A stretch of DNA of 64,000 nucleotides, from contig NC_092359.1 of NCBI RefSeq assembly GCF_030848805.1, forward strand, positions 310,001 to 374,000, given 5' to 3'. The notes below the pieces were generated by a model, which saw only the letters and a program-made list of their open reading frames with translations, was not told the origin of the DNA and made no database searches. A program made the translations under genes and the position numbers. The stretch comes from Temnothorax longispinosus (taxonomy: Eukaryota > Arthropoda > Insecta > Hymenoptera > Formicidae). The first letter of the stretch is position 1. The number at the start of each line of letters is the position of its first letter. Of this stretch, positions 1 to 15,844 are shown piece after piece.

Positions 1-330
1 TTGTGTATCTGTCGCGCGCGTGTAGACATCTAATGGACCTAACATTGTGATACGCGACGCTGTAATACGGCATCGACAAGCGATACCACGTTAGTTCAGC
101 GATATCGCGCAATGATTAATCTTTGCGGTTGTTTTCGGGATAATCAGGCTGAACGTGCTGTGCAGGCGATATCTATAATGTATCGCGAAATTATACGCGG
201 AAGCCGCGTTATGCGAACGCGCTACCACGATCGCATACCGGGGTCCTTCAGTCCTCCTACGAATTCTCAGGATATCTTCGATGCAATTAGGCGAATCCGT
301 ATAACTCGTTAGCGACATTAAATGGAGCTA
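1..330. other. GC-richer block at left edge, no gene assigned
   Basis: This block has higher GC and CpG content than the AT-rich DNA to its right, and short ORFs of about 65-75 codons are open on both strands (112-312 plus, 91-318 minus). I recognise no domain and see no clear splice pattern. It could be an exon or 5' region of a gene that continues left of the window, or an old transposon fragment. Confidence 0.3.
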
Positions 331-3300
331 ATAAATCGAGATGAGCATTCCCTTATCGCACATCTCGATTTCTTAAGAATGTGTGTGACAAATTTTAGAA
401 AGATAAATTGTAAGATAAATTTTATTTATGTTAGTTCTTTTTCAATGAAAGGCTTTTTTAATAGTTAGGTTATTAATAATAATAATTAAATATAATTTTT
501 TTAATTTTCAATATTCAATAAACGTATTATGGCAATCAAAGAGAACACAAAGTGTATTTGTGATATAACTCATTCTTAATGTTTTTTTCTTGTTTTAGTC
601 AATTTACAAAACTAAGCTAAATAGATAGAAATCAGTATAAATACACTTTGATTCGCGGTAATGTAAACTGTATCGCATGATCCAATGTACATTATACATC
701 TACATATATATCACGTCCGAACGCTATGTGTTGTTTTCCAATATATGTATAAGGATAAGCAAGATATGTATTTGAGAATCTCCCGCTTGTGTATGCAGAA
801 AAAATATCTAGACGAAATAACAAAAATTTCATCATTGCGTTCGCGTTACTTTATGAGAGACGATGCAACTGAAACTTAAACGAATAAATTGATTAATTAA
901 AATCCAAATCATTTGTTTCATCCTAGAGTGCATAAAATTTTTTTGTTGCTTCATCATGCATAATTTTTGTATTTAAAAAATTAATAATTGTATAAAAAAA
1001 AGAATAAAAAAATTACACATATAAAGTTAAATTACAATTATTATTATATCTTAAATGTGTATTAAATATCATATATTATATCATCTTTTACTTTAAAATA
1101 CTGTGTGTGTTACTATACACATAAATAAATACGTACATACTTGTTATTAAACTTATAAAATTTGCATAATCTAAAATCTAAAATTTTACATAATTTAAAA
1201 TTTATTGAAGAATTAAGTAACAGAGTTAATGCTATCCAATAATATACAATTTCGGATGTGTGGCAGTATCTTATAACTGATAAAGATACTGCGAGAAAAC
1301 GGATCGTTTTAAAAGCACATTCACATCGGTATATCGTTCACATTTGACGCTTTGTACGTTTTGTTACATATTTTATATATTCTATTCTGAGCACGCCATA
1401 TTCTCTCAGTTATCCTGCACGACATTCTCCAAGTGTGATCTTTTTTCAAGGGTGAAGACCTCTTTCGTCCTTTAAGTGATAACGTCAGAAAAAGTGTGTT
1501 ATAAATAAAATTATACATCTATTATATTTAAAATTTTTTTCAAGTAAATCCTATGTACCATATATGTATATACACGGATACACATACATATAGAACTAAT
1601 GATTATTTTAATTGATGCAGTAGTTATCGTTATGGCATTTTAATTTATGTCTCTAGTAGAATGTCTTGTAAATTGTCATAGATATATGTTTCCGTTACGG
1701 CAATACTTTTTCAGGTGAAGGAAGTTATTATAAGTATACTTTAGCACGATTAAATACGTTTCGCGGAAATGTCACGAGCTTCGTAAATTTTTAATTCCGA
1801 CGGTTAAAAACGAGACATCGTTAATCATGCAACGTACATCTCGGCAATGCTTCCCGAGTTGCAATATTCACTTGCCTTATCGTGCTCAATTTAGAAACAA
1901 CGGAAATTTTAACTAACGACAGCATACGATATTTGGACAAATTATTATAAGTATCTTTATTTCGAAATTTACGTTTCACGAAATGTAAATTTTCTTTAAC
2001 AATCTTTAATGTGTTTTAACACATATTGCAGAATATTCAAATAATATCACATAATCATACTTAAATAAATAACTGCATAAATTAATGAAACTAAAAAATC
2101 ATTTTATAAAAAAAGAGGCCAAAATAACATTAACTTTTTATAATACAGTGAAATGTTTAACTACATGCAGTTTCAATACATGTTCTATTATACTGTATAA
2201 AATATATTTTTTAATAAAATAAAATTTTATGAAACATTCTATGTATAAAATAAGTTTTATTTCGTCATATGAAATTAAACTGTATTAGTATTGTTATTGA
2301 TTCTATGTGTTAAATGTTTAATAAATGTAATTAATTATTGTAACAAATGTAAATAATTAGAGAATGTGTACAAATTTTTACTTAATAATAAAGGATTATT
2401 AAAGTATTATTAAAAGTATTGAAAAAGTGTATTGCATTGATTGGTACTCCTATAATTTTCTTTTTTAACGAAATTTACTATAAAACGCAGAAAACCCCTG
2501 TTTTCGCAACGAGAAAGACGAGAAGAATCTCATACGCGAATTAACAAAGTTCTATGGTGTTATTCTAATTCTAATGGCTTTCAAAAAGTTTAAATAATAG
2601 TTCTCGCTAGACTTATCGAGCAACGGCAAGTTTACTAATTTTGTAAAAACCGCATATTACAATGGATTCGCAAATTGTTTTAATATTTTTAGTTATAAAT
2701 TATATTTTTATCATAAAATTGTCACAAATGCAATAAATTAGATCGATTTTATGCGGGATAAACAGCGATAATTTGCGCTTTCTTTTAACTGCAGATTTTA
2801 TTTTATAAGTCTATGGAGAAAGTCAACTTTACTTTAGTAAAAATTTAACGTATAGATAAGTACGTATTAAAAAAAAAACGTAAAAAAATAATTTACATTT
2901 TTAAGTCGATTATATATTTGGATTTAAAAATATTCAAAGATGCCATTTTTATGTTACATGATATTTTATATAAAATGATATTTTTTATAAAAAATATAAA
3001 TATTTCTTTTTTTATATAAAATATTTCTAATATAAACATGCGGTAGATCACCAGTTAACTAAAATAGTAGTTTGTGCATTTTTTTTAAATATATCAGAAA
3101 TTAGTCGGTTTACCTACAATATCTGATCCTTGTTCGCATGTCTTATATCTTGTAAAAAAGTTTCCTTGTATAGTTACTTTATAATGTAACAAGTAACATC
3201 CTTTTTTCCTATAACACGTCAAACTTCTATATTAGTTTTACAATGAAAGTCTTGCATGTAAACTTTCATCGGAGTGAGTGGGGTTTACAGATCAGATGAA

Positions 3301-6300
3301 CCAGTTTTTTTATTTTGCTAACCAGTGAGACTATGTAAATGAGGTACGTAAACTGGTACCGTGCATGTGTTTCTACAAAAATTCTATGTTTCTTTATTAT
3401 AACTTCTACGAAAAAATGCACATAAATGCACATATCTTATTAAAAGATAAGTAGGTACATGCAATTATGTATATTAATGCTTTTTTATGTTAAATTTAAG
3501 TTAGTATATATATATGTAGGTATATACATATAAGCAGAGATTTGTCGAATCCTTAAAAAAAAAGTCTACGTGACAAAAGTTACATCAACCTCCAAGGCAC
3601 GTAAAGTCCATACATCGATGTAATCTAATCTCTCCTATCCTTCGTTTTATTTATCGTGAAGTATATGTTATCAAGCCACCTCGGAAGATTTATGCACTAC
3701 CTACATACGTATATCCTTGGCACAATCCTTCTCATTCCTCATTTCTTGATGTTCTTTGTCTAATATCCGGATGAATAGAACGAACTAACACTTGCATTTT
3801 TGCAGATATTGATGATCATAAATTCGCTGCTTTCACGCGACTTATGTATTTGTAGAAAAGAGTATGCATTTTGACGAATGAGTTACATATTTGCATGGTA
3901 CATTAAATTCTATGTCGCGATCTTGGGCAATGTTAAGAATTTATTCATATGCGATTGCTATTCTCGTTTTTATGGATCAATTTCACGAACTAACCGTAAA
4001 ATTATGTCTGAAATTCTTTTACGTTGGCTGTGCGAGTAATATTTAACAGATAATTTTTCTCAATTACAATTCCAATGTTTTGGTGTGAACGTATATAACT
4101 AACGAACTAATTAAAGGCAAAAAAATTAATCGCTGTTATATATTGAATAATCACTATTGAACTATTATTATTGTTTTTTATTTGCGTATTTGGAAGTAAA
4201 ATTGTTGAAAATTTTCTGTTATACGTATTATTATACTTGCGAAATATTTGGAATGCAGTATAACATTCACATAAATGTCTTTTGTCTCGCACTACTGTAA
4301 TATTTGTATTATATCTTTAAGATAGAAAAGAAGTGCAATGCTAGTTTCCGTTTATCTTTTTCCGCTGCAGAATATACCATATAAGATATGATAATTCAAA
4401 CGTCATCATCATCTTAATAACTGGAATCGGTTTATATCTTTTGCCTGATATAACACTCTTATTTAATTCATAAGAATTTTATATTAATATTAAATAAAAT
4501 AGCATTCTATACCTATTGCTTTAGTAAGATTTTCTGAGGTTTTCATGAAAATATTGTACTGTAACATCCTACCGATGTAATAAAATGGCATGCTTATGAA
4601 TCTAATCTATTTGTTTTTGTTTCTACTGTGCAATAATTTTTTCGATCATTTATTACGAAGAAATAGAGAATACACTTATATTTATGCTAATACTATGCAC
4701 CGAAATTGTACGAGGAAAGATAATTTTTTCCAGCAGAAAAGAAAGCTGAGGCGTAAATTTCGTTCATAAAACATTTTTCGACGCTATCTGATATTTGTAT
4801 GGGCGCCGGAATCCCGCAGGCTCTCCTTCGAGCGAAATGGGATAATATTAATCGTCCAAAGTATCGCGCGCACGACACGACACGATACGATACGATACGG
4901 TACGCTTACGCTGGCCCTGAGAGAAATGTGTTTTCAAGGCCAAAGAATAAAAAACAGGTTGGCAAGTTATATCTTGGAATCGATGTTCGCGCGGGGGATA
5001 AGCTCATGTACTAAAAGCAGTTATACTAGGTCAAGCATAAAATCGCAATTCAAACTCTAACATTGACTGTTTCGACATTCGGAGCGTGAAGTAAGATAAT
5101 TTATATCGCAACTACTTTGCATAATTAACCCCACGTTATGATAAAAAATATATGCTTGTACGTTTCAAAGAATTAGAAATAAAGAAGTAGGATATAGATT
5201 TACTTTATACTTGGATACAACTATCGGACACTATTATCTGCCTCATTGGCTGATACAATTACAACGATGTCATTTTTACATTTCTTGCTAATAGATTTAT
5301 TTACACTTTCGCTATTAATTTATTGTTATATTATAGTTAAACACAAACACATGTAACATGCTTTAAGAGAGTAAAAAATTATGTCTAAGCAAAGTATGGA
5401 AAATGTAATTAAGTCATGTAAGCATCCTATCTTTGATTCTTTATTTTGGTTTGACAATTTATTTGATAAAAATAGAATCTATGAAACATGCATTTATAAA
5501 AGCTGTAACATAATAAAGCTATTGAGCTTATCATACTCCAATCTAACGGGTGTCGTCACGGAATGAGGGAGGTCCCAGATTCGAACCCAGGCTGAGGTAA
5601 TATCTTTCGCAATAAATTTAATTATTTAATTAAGAATACACTTATATATATTATAAGCATCTAAAATTACATCAATTTTAGAATGACCAGAATCCTTGGT
5701 CGAAACGCGGTGACGATTTGTCACGACGATTATAATCGTTGCCACGATTATAATCATTGCCAGTACAGTCGATTAAATTCTTAATTGGGTTAATTATTGA
5801 CTGGCGAAGTAAATGTTATTTATTCGGCTATAATTTAAATTATTTATTTATATTAAACAAGTTTTGTTTATGACACTTGCCAACTGTTTAGCGAATTTTA
5901 CTATTAATTATCATAATTTGCTGCATTACTATTATAAACTATTATTAGAGATATTATATATTACTTATAACTAAAACTAATATTGTTATGTCGATATCGC
6001 TCTTTATATTATTCATAATATAATTGTCTCAATTTATAGATATGCAAATTTGTGCGGCATAGCAAAATGCAAGAACTTGAATGTATGAGTAGTGGTTAAT
6101 GTAACAATGCAGCTTGATAAAAGATAATCTTCGATCTGTCATAATAGTAAATCCGCTTTATTTACAGATAAGTGTGCGAGCGTAAAAACGGCGCTATGAA
6201 CTCGTCACATAGCTAACATATAGATAGCATATGGTACGCTTTTCCAACTTTCCCCGAGTTTCAAAGACGCAAAGCTTGTAACAAGTAAAACACGCTAACT

Positions 6301-9300
6301 GAACTCACAACAGTCGTCTGTTGCAACTATTTCTCAAGAGGCGTTTCCCCGGCATATGCTTTCCTGCAACTATATTTCATCCCACCATAGATCTATAATA
6401 ATCTTATCGTTTTTTTTTTTTTTTTTTTAATAATTCTGCTTTCTTCCATCGCCATAAATTTTTGTATTACGTAACAGGATCGTCATGGAAATTTTTAAAC
6501 GTTCATTTTTATGATTAATGAAATGATAAAACAGAATATAATAGATTTGCTTTGAAAGAGACCGGGAAATAATTTGGATAAATGATAGGATTATAGCGGT
6601 TGAATTAATTCACTATTGGTCGTCATCGATGTCGCATCGACGTGCCATGAATATTTTATGAAAATTACAAATCCTCTGAGCTTTTGATAGGGCTGGGCAT
6701 AAAGAAAGGCGCGGTACCTATATAAAGTAAGAATAATAAATTAATAATAATATACGTACGCACGTGTGCATTACGTGAGATTAGAAAAGATTTTTTTTCC
6801 AAAAAAGAGGCTGCAAGCACATCTAATTTTCACTTTCGATATACACCAAATTCGATTTCTCTTTCATACAGAAATTATTCGTGTAGCAGATATTTTTGAG
6901 ATAAACGGAAAAAAATCTTTGTCAGCAAAAATAATACAGGATACTATATTATAAACATATGCAACACACACACGTGTATATAATAAAATATATAGTGGAG
7001 ATCAATGAGAGAAAATCAGAATTAATAAGGTAATTTTCTTCAGGAGCCAATTTTGCACTGATATATAGATGCTTTTAAAAACACTCCTTCCATTGGATCC
7101 ATTGGATCCATTTCCAATATCTACAAAAAGCTGGATGAAAAAAAAAAACTTTTCCACCGACCTAATATACAATACGCGACATACATATTGACCCATCAGT
7201 CATCAGCCCTTGCTCTGTGATGGCGGCATGAAACATTTCGTACGGTGTTTATTGACAAGTAGTTGGCGTTGGTTTGACTAACGGGCGCGCAGTAGACGGT
7301 TCAAACTCCAGCTCGACATTGTGTGTCGCAAACGTGGGCCATTTCCCTGGCTGATGATTTTCAATCACGATAATGCATCAAAGCGATATACGTGTGTATG
7401 TATATATATATACGCGTGCGCGCGCAAGCGGGCCCATTGTTATTCGCCAGCTCCTGTAACGCGTACCGGCATCACCAACCCCGTGTAATTTACTTCCGAG
7501 GCAGTGGGTCGTCGAAAACATGCACTATCGTTGTCGCTAATAATTTCTCCTACCGTTACATTATTATTGCAGCGTGGCCCACTGCGTCAGTGGCTTTATA
7601 ACGGTCTCTTTGTAACGGTATAATTATAACTTTGTAAAGGTGCACGCTTGATGTCTCTGCTTTCGACATAAAAATATAAATTCTTTGGTTGTCTCCTTCC
7701 CTATTCTATTCAGTCTGATACAAGCTTCTCTTGGTCAAATAAAATCAATCGCTGACATTAGAATTTTTTTCAATAATGGATCCAGTAAGTTTTATAAGAA
7801 TATTGAAAGATATTCATTGATATTAACTGCGTGTGATACATAATATAAAAAAATAATGACTATTATATCATAAGAAAATATTTGGTTATCACTTTCAATA
7901 TCATAATCATCACGATTGATGCTAATTTGGAAATTGATATAAATCTTTTGAACGTTGAGTAATTCTTATGAAAAGCTGATAGTCAAAAGTGATGATTTTA
8001 TACGCTAATAGTGCGATTCTTGTCTTTCTCGTCATGCAAAACAGTATCTGGAAGAACGGAGTCTGAATAAATCTACATCATTTTCCCCTCGGAGCATCGT
8101 CACGCGACGCGCGACGCGCAACGCGAAAGTACAAAAAGAGTCATACCGACGACATCATCCCTGTGTGGTGCGTACGCAGCACCTGAAGCTATAAGATAGG
8201 ATTTATTATCCTTACGAAGAAACGACAGGGGATTTCCATCTTCCATGTCAAAGAAAATTTAAGAGACTCCGCGGTCTTCATAAAAAGATCTCCCTCAATA
8301 CTTTACGTAAACATGACAAACGCCGACGAAAACTATAAAAATTTTGCTAGAGGAACTTTGCATACCTCAGTCGCGTAATAGCAAAGTTCTATTTTCCCTG
8401 TTACTCTATAATTCTACCCCATAACACCATAATTCTATACTATAATTTTCTGATTATTATATAAATTTCTGCAACTCCCCGCCATAATACATTTAAACCG
8501 CTTTACTTAAGCCATCTTCATTCAATTTTGGAATTAAAATAATCCTGTGCACATTCTGTATAATCTTCTCATCACGTGTAGCTTTAGATCGACTTATTAG
8601 GAACTTTATTTTGCCGTATGTTTAAATTACGATATCTCAAATGAGAAATATAAAATTATCGTACATAATAATATTATATACTTTAAATTATACATATATT
8701 AATAACATTCAATTAAAAATATCAAACAAGATAAAAATCAAATTGCATCGATTTATTATATCGATTTTTTGTGGTTACTTGATACTTGTCTGATGAAAAG
8801 AATGGAAATAAAATCACAAACTACATAATTTTGACGGTTATGCTGAACGTTTAATCAGCTGAATTTTGAAACTTTAGCCGCAAGGACCCATTGGTTAATA
8901 TAATGGTACTTGAAATGTATCTGTACGTGATGTTTTACGCATGTCTTCTTTGAAAACGAATAAGCTAAAATGTTAATCAAGATATACAACCAAATAGATT
9001 CACCTTCATTTATTCGTTCGATTGCTGTTGCTATTTTTGAACGTATATAGGAATATATAGGAAATTCCTGCAGATTCCGGAAATTCAAGGCATTTCAATT
9101 AAGAAAATCGATATTGAATTACATATTTGATTTAACCCTTCCATAACTGCCAAAGAATTTATTTATAATGTTTAAATCTCAATGCGACAATATGAAATGT
9201 TATTATACACTAGAAAATCAGCGCGACTAATAATAAAATGATTATTAATTTTGAATACTCGCCTAACTATGCAGAATTATAACAGAGAATATTGATTTGT

Positions 9301-9985
9301 ATAATAAATAATTAATAATAAGTAATTTTTCTCTTTAATTTTAAACAAATATGTATATATAAAATGACAAATTAACTTATGTCACCATGCACCTTATTTC
9401 TCCAAAATTAATAAAATTAATCACTTTATCAAATTGATTAAGCTCAAAATTAAATTAAGAATTACTTAAATAAAAAATAAAAATTTTGCATTTCTACCTG
9501 TTCCTTAATTACAAATTTATAAATCATTAATTACAAATTTTACAAAAATTCCACGCGCTTATTTATTATAAAGCTATAATTATAAGATCATATAGGATTT
9601 TTGTGCAATATTATTTAATGACGGATTGTTTGATCAATTTGAGAGCGTAATCTTTTCAATAAGGACAATATTAAGAGAAGCTATATCAGTGTTATCTTGA
9701 TCTTTCAATTTTTAACATTATATTTCTTTATAATTAAATTTTAAATTAAAATTTCATTAAAGAAACTTAAAATTAACTAAAACGTGTTATTATCTGTACG
9801 GCTCCTTTCAGTATATAAAGAATAAAGATCCTTTATTCATCAATCATTTATAAAATTGATTTTAATATTATTAAACTAATGGTTGTTGGTTACCTATTCA
9901 CCTATCGTTTACCTATTTTTCAATATCTCGATAATGCAAGAAAAAAGAAAAACTCACGTTGACTGCTACTGCGTCTTATAATATT
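331..9985. other. AT-rich intergenic or intronic DNA, no gene seen
   Basis: This stretch of about 9.6 kb is AT-rich, with frequent stops in all frames and only small random ORFs. It contains poly(A)/poly(T) runs (for example a T-run near 6410-6428), a few short CpG-richer patches (4800-5000, 7200-7620, 8090-8180) and no recognisable protein domain. It may be intergenic or part of a large intron; the sequence does not decide this. Confidence 0.5.
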
Positions 9986-10192
9986 TTCCAGGAACGTGTT
10001 TTGGGGGGCTACCAGGCCCCTACGCCCCCCTGGCATCCTTTCTTTATTGAATGGTTCCGGATCCTGGTCGCTGCGGTGGCTATCAGGATCTCGGCCAGCT
10101 TGTACCGGCTAGGATGATTATAAGCTGCCAGCAATACGTAACGAAAATCCTTCGTATTTTCTCTTTCTCTCTCTTTCCCCTTCTTTTTTCAC
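9986..10192. other. Small GC-rich block with a coding-like minus-strand frame
   Basis: A block of high GC sits abruptly in AT-rich DNA. On the minus strand a frame of about 58 codons is open without an ATG and ends at a TAG near 10010. It begins after an in-frame TGA near 10190 and includes a stretch reading like RYKLAEILIATAATRIRN. On the plus strand a frame is also open after a TTTCCAG acceptor-like site. I recognise no family. It could be a relic of a transposable element or a lone exon; no gene is claimed. Confidence 0.25.
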
Positions 10193-10852
10193 TCTTTTTT
10201 CACCAATGATTCACTTCAGGTATATCTCTTGATATACATATAACAAAATGACGGTACACCTCACGCACTTTCGTTTGCGATAACGCTCGAACGCTTCACG
10301 CGACGATTCACTATTGCGATTCATTAGACTGGTATCGTACAACGCGCGCGAACTATTCAGCGCCAGCACTTATCCGGGCAAAGTCTGGTACGTTAAAACA
10401 ATTTCAACACGATTTTATGTAATTGTGTAACAAGTGACTCTCCAAAGCAAGCACTCAGTTTGCAGAGGGATTTTACAATTTTACAATATGAAATGATTCC
10501 GCAGCACTCTCGATAGAAAAAAAAACGCCTGGTAATTTTTTATGATCACTTCCGGCAAATCAATAAAAGCATTTTGTTATATATTTATGGAACTTATGAG
10601 ACAAGTTTCAATTCAATTTTGGCGTTTTGTTTCGGCGTTGAAGATTATCGCGATTGCCCACGATTTTTAGATCGACCAAAACTTCCGAAGTAAAATAACG
10701 AAAAACAGAGAAGACCGCGAATTTTTTTGTCGTGGATCCTCATGCCATTTACTATCCCATTAAGCGATCGAATGGAAGTCCAACAACAGACTTCCGTCGA
10801 TGATTCTTCGATAAATACTTAATAGCGAAGATGGGAGTAACGACTTCTTTCG

Positions 10853-12163
10853 TCACCTAAACGACGTCCTCCTTTCTGACGTCATCACGGCAGCACGAAA
10901 TGGCGCAGCTACATGAACCAACGATTTTCTCGACGAGGAGAAGGAAGAATGGATTGTTTCGTAGGAATCGATCGCCTCGAGATTAGCCGGTTGGAAAAAT
11001 TGATTTACCGGTTCGCTCAATTTACTCAGAAAAATTGACACGTGTTTAACACGTATAATTGTTCGCTCGCTAATTGATAATCGATGAAAGGCAAAAATCA
11101 ATCGATCGATTATCGGGAATCGTTTCTTGAGATCGACGATTCTTTCGAGCCGGTTTATCCTACTATCCTTTCGCTGGATCGATTTAACAAATTGGATCAA
11201 CGATTCTACCGGGAAGCCGCCGATGCTCGAGAGGATTAGTATTGACCCAAAGGACCGCTCAACACCGGTGGCGGCGGCGAGTGGTGTGTCGTTGGTCAAT
11301 GGTCCACCTGGCCTTTCGAGGACCCTCGAGCGCGCTTCAAATTTGCTTATCGATTTGCACGTTCGGCACTCATTCGGAATTCCAGTCGCACGTGCTTGAC
11401 CGCGCACGCTTGATTCGGCGAATTCGTTTATCGACTTTCCTGACCTCGCCTCGAAGACACTGGCCGTTGTTGTCGGTCCAGCGGTCGGTCGTTCGTGGAC
11501 GCGGTCGTACAATTTGTCGAATCCGTGCGGAATAGGTATCGGTTGGAAGAGCCTGACAATCGAGCTGTCACGGGCGAGGATAAGGAGGAGGAGGAGGAGG
11601 AGGAGGCGAAGGAGGAGGAGGAGGAGGTGGACGATCGATCGGAGTGCAGCGTCGATCGATCCACCTGGCCGTCGTCCCTCGAGAATGATTACGTATGTTG
11701 TCGGTGATCGCGGTGAGCGGGACGATGCCCTCTTCTTATCCGCGCGCCGAAGACATCGATGAACGTGAGGCCTCGACGGTGCTCCCGGAAGTGTCGTCGG
11801 ACAATGGCAGACGATACACGACCGATGACCCATCTAACCGCAATCCTTCCAAGTGATCGCTCTCGCGGCGACGGTGACGTATTCGCAACGACGACGACGA
11901 CGATGACGATGACGATGACGACGACAGGTAACGTGACGACTGCGCCGTTGTACCCGCGACGTCGTTCTCCACATCCTCGGCGTCCTCCTCAGCGTCTGTG
12001 CAGGCGGTATTCGCGGAGGAGGACATCCCTCGATAGAGATCGGCCGGATGTGAGATGTCCACTGCCGATACCTAGTCACATCATCATTTCTTCGTGTGCT
12101 ACCTCGCGATGAGAAGCACTTCGATGTCACCGACTCGACTACGCGAGTCTCGTTCTTCGACAA
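10853..12163. other. CpG-rich island with long unassigned ORFs on both strands
   Basis: This GC- and CpG-rich island contains the longest open frame in the window, a 326-codon minus-strand ORF at 10853-11833. A second minus-strand frame at 11736-12062 is rich in serine, aspartate and glutamate. On the plus strand a frame at about 11442-11707 carries an acidic run encoded by GAG repeats (11580-11630). GAC/ATG-type triplet repeats lie near 11889-11930. None of the frames matches a family I know. High GC makes long ORFs cheap, so this may be a promoter island with a long first exon rather than three genes. The strand is undecided. Confidence 0.35.
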
Positions 12164-14842
<2,679 letters not shown>

Positions 14843-14852
14843 ATAAATATCC

Positions 14853-14916
<64 letters not shown>

Positions 14917-14926
14917 GGATATTTAT
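14843..14926. repeat. (AT)n tract flanked by inverted ends
   Basis: A tract of about 55 bp of AT repeats is bounded on the left by ATAAATATCCTATTATA and on the right by its exact reverse complement, so the whole is a palindrome. It can extrude as a cruciform. It may have grown from a small palindromic insertion, which is inference. Confidence 0.9.
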
Positions 14927-15813
14927 CTGTGCATGCTTTAAACAAAAAAGTAAATCAGAGCGACTGCGCTCAAAGTTTATAAAGTTTGCAAAGAGCGAAA
15001 CTTCTTGATGCGAGACGTAGAGTTAGCGTTTGCCGCTTGATATTCATGATAAGACAAGAGTGGCGATACATCCCGACATTCATTAACTCACCGGGAAACC
15101 GACGAAGAAAGTTTCGAAGATATCTGTGAGAGTCTCCAAAAGACAGTTAATTCTTATGAGCAACGAAAATTGAAGAAAAACGAAAATTCCATGATTTTTC
15201 TCGAATATTATGGAGAATCATATAATGCTTTTCATTAATTATAAAAAATAAATTTATGCAATTGAATAAGCGATTTTGAGATGCCTAATTTTCAATATAA
15301 GTTTAAATGCATAATATAATTTTATTTGTTAGTAAATAAATTATGAACATCTATTTACTTAGTTACATTCGCAATTTACGAAATTTTGCGCATATTAGTG
15401 CGATAAGGAGAAGATTGTTATCTAATATGCAGATCAATTTTACTTAGGAAATTTATAGCACCGTAAAACGAATGTTATGATACTATTTATGAAAGCGGTA
15501 CACCGAAAGCTCTTAAGGCAGCGCTTTTCAATCTAGCTGGTACTTAAAGTGTATTTCCAAGATGAAATGGCGAATATGACGTGAGTGTGACACAAACCGT
15601 TTAATGTTTAAGAAGGCAATATTACTATTGCTTGAATTAAAATAATAACCATTCTTATCGATCTACACTATTTACAGTTAAAATCTTACCGAGAAGAGAG
15701 AGAGGGAGAGAGAGAGAGAGAGAACAATGTGATACAAACACTTAAAATGCAAACTTATACTGCAGTTAAATTTAGAAATCTATTCCTTCTTGCACACACA
15801 CACATGCGCGCGC

Positions 15814-15844
<31 letters not shown>

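Noticed and set aside
5568..5594. tRNA T-arm-like string (GATTCGAACCCAGG)
   Set aside because: The rest of a tRNA (acceptor stem, D-arm, anticodon arm) cannot be folded around it. At most it is a tRNA-derived repeat fragment.
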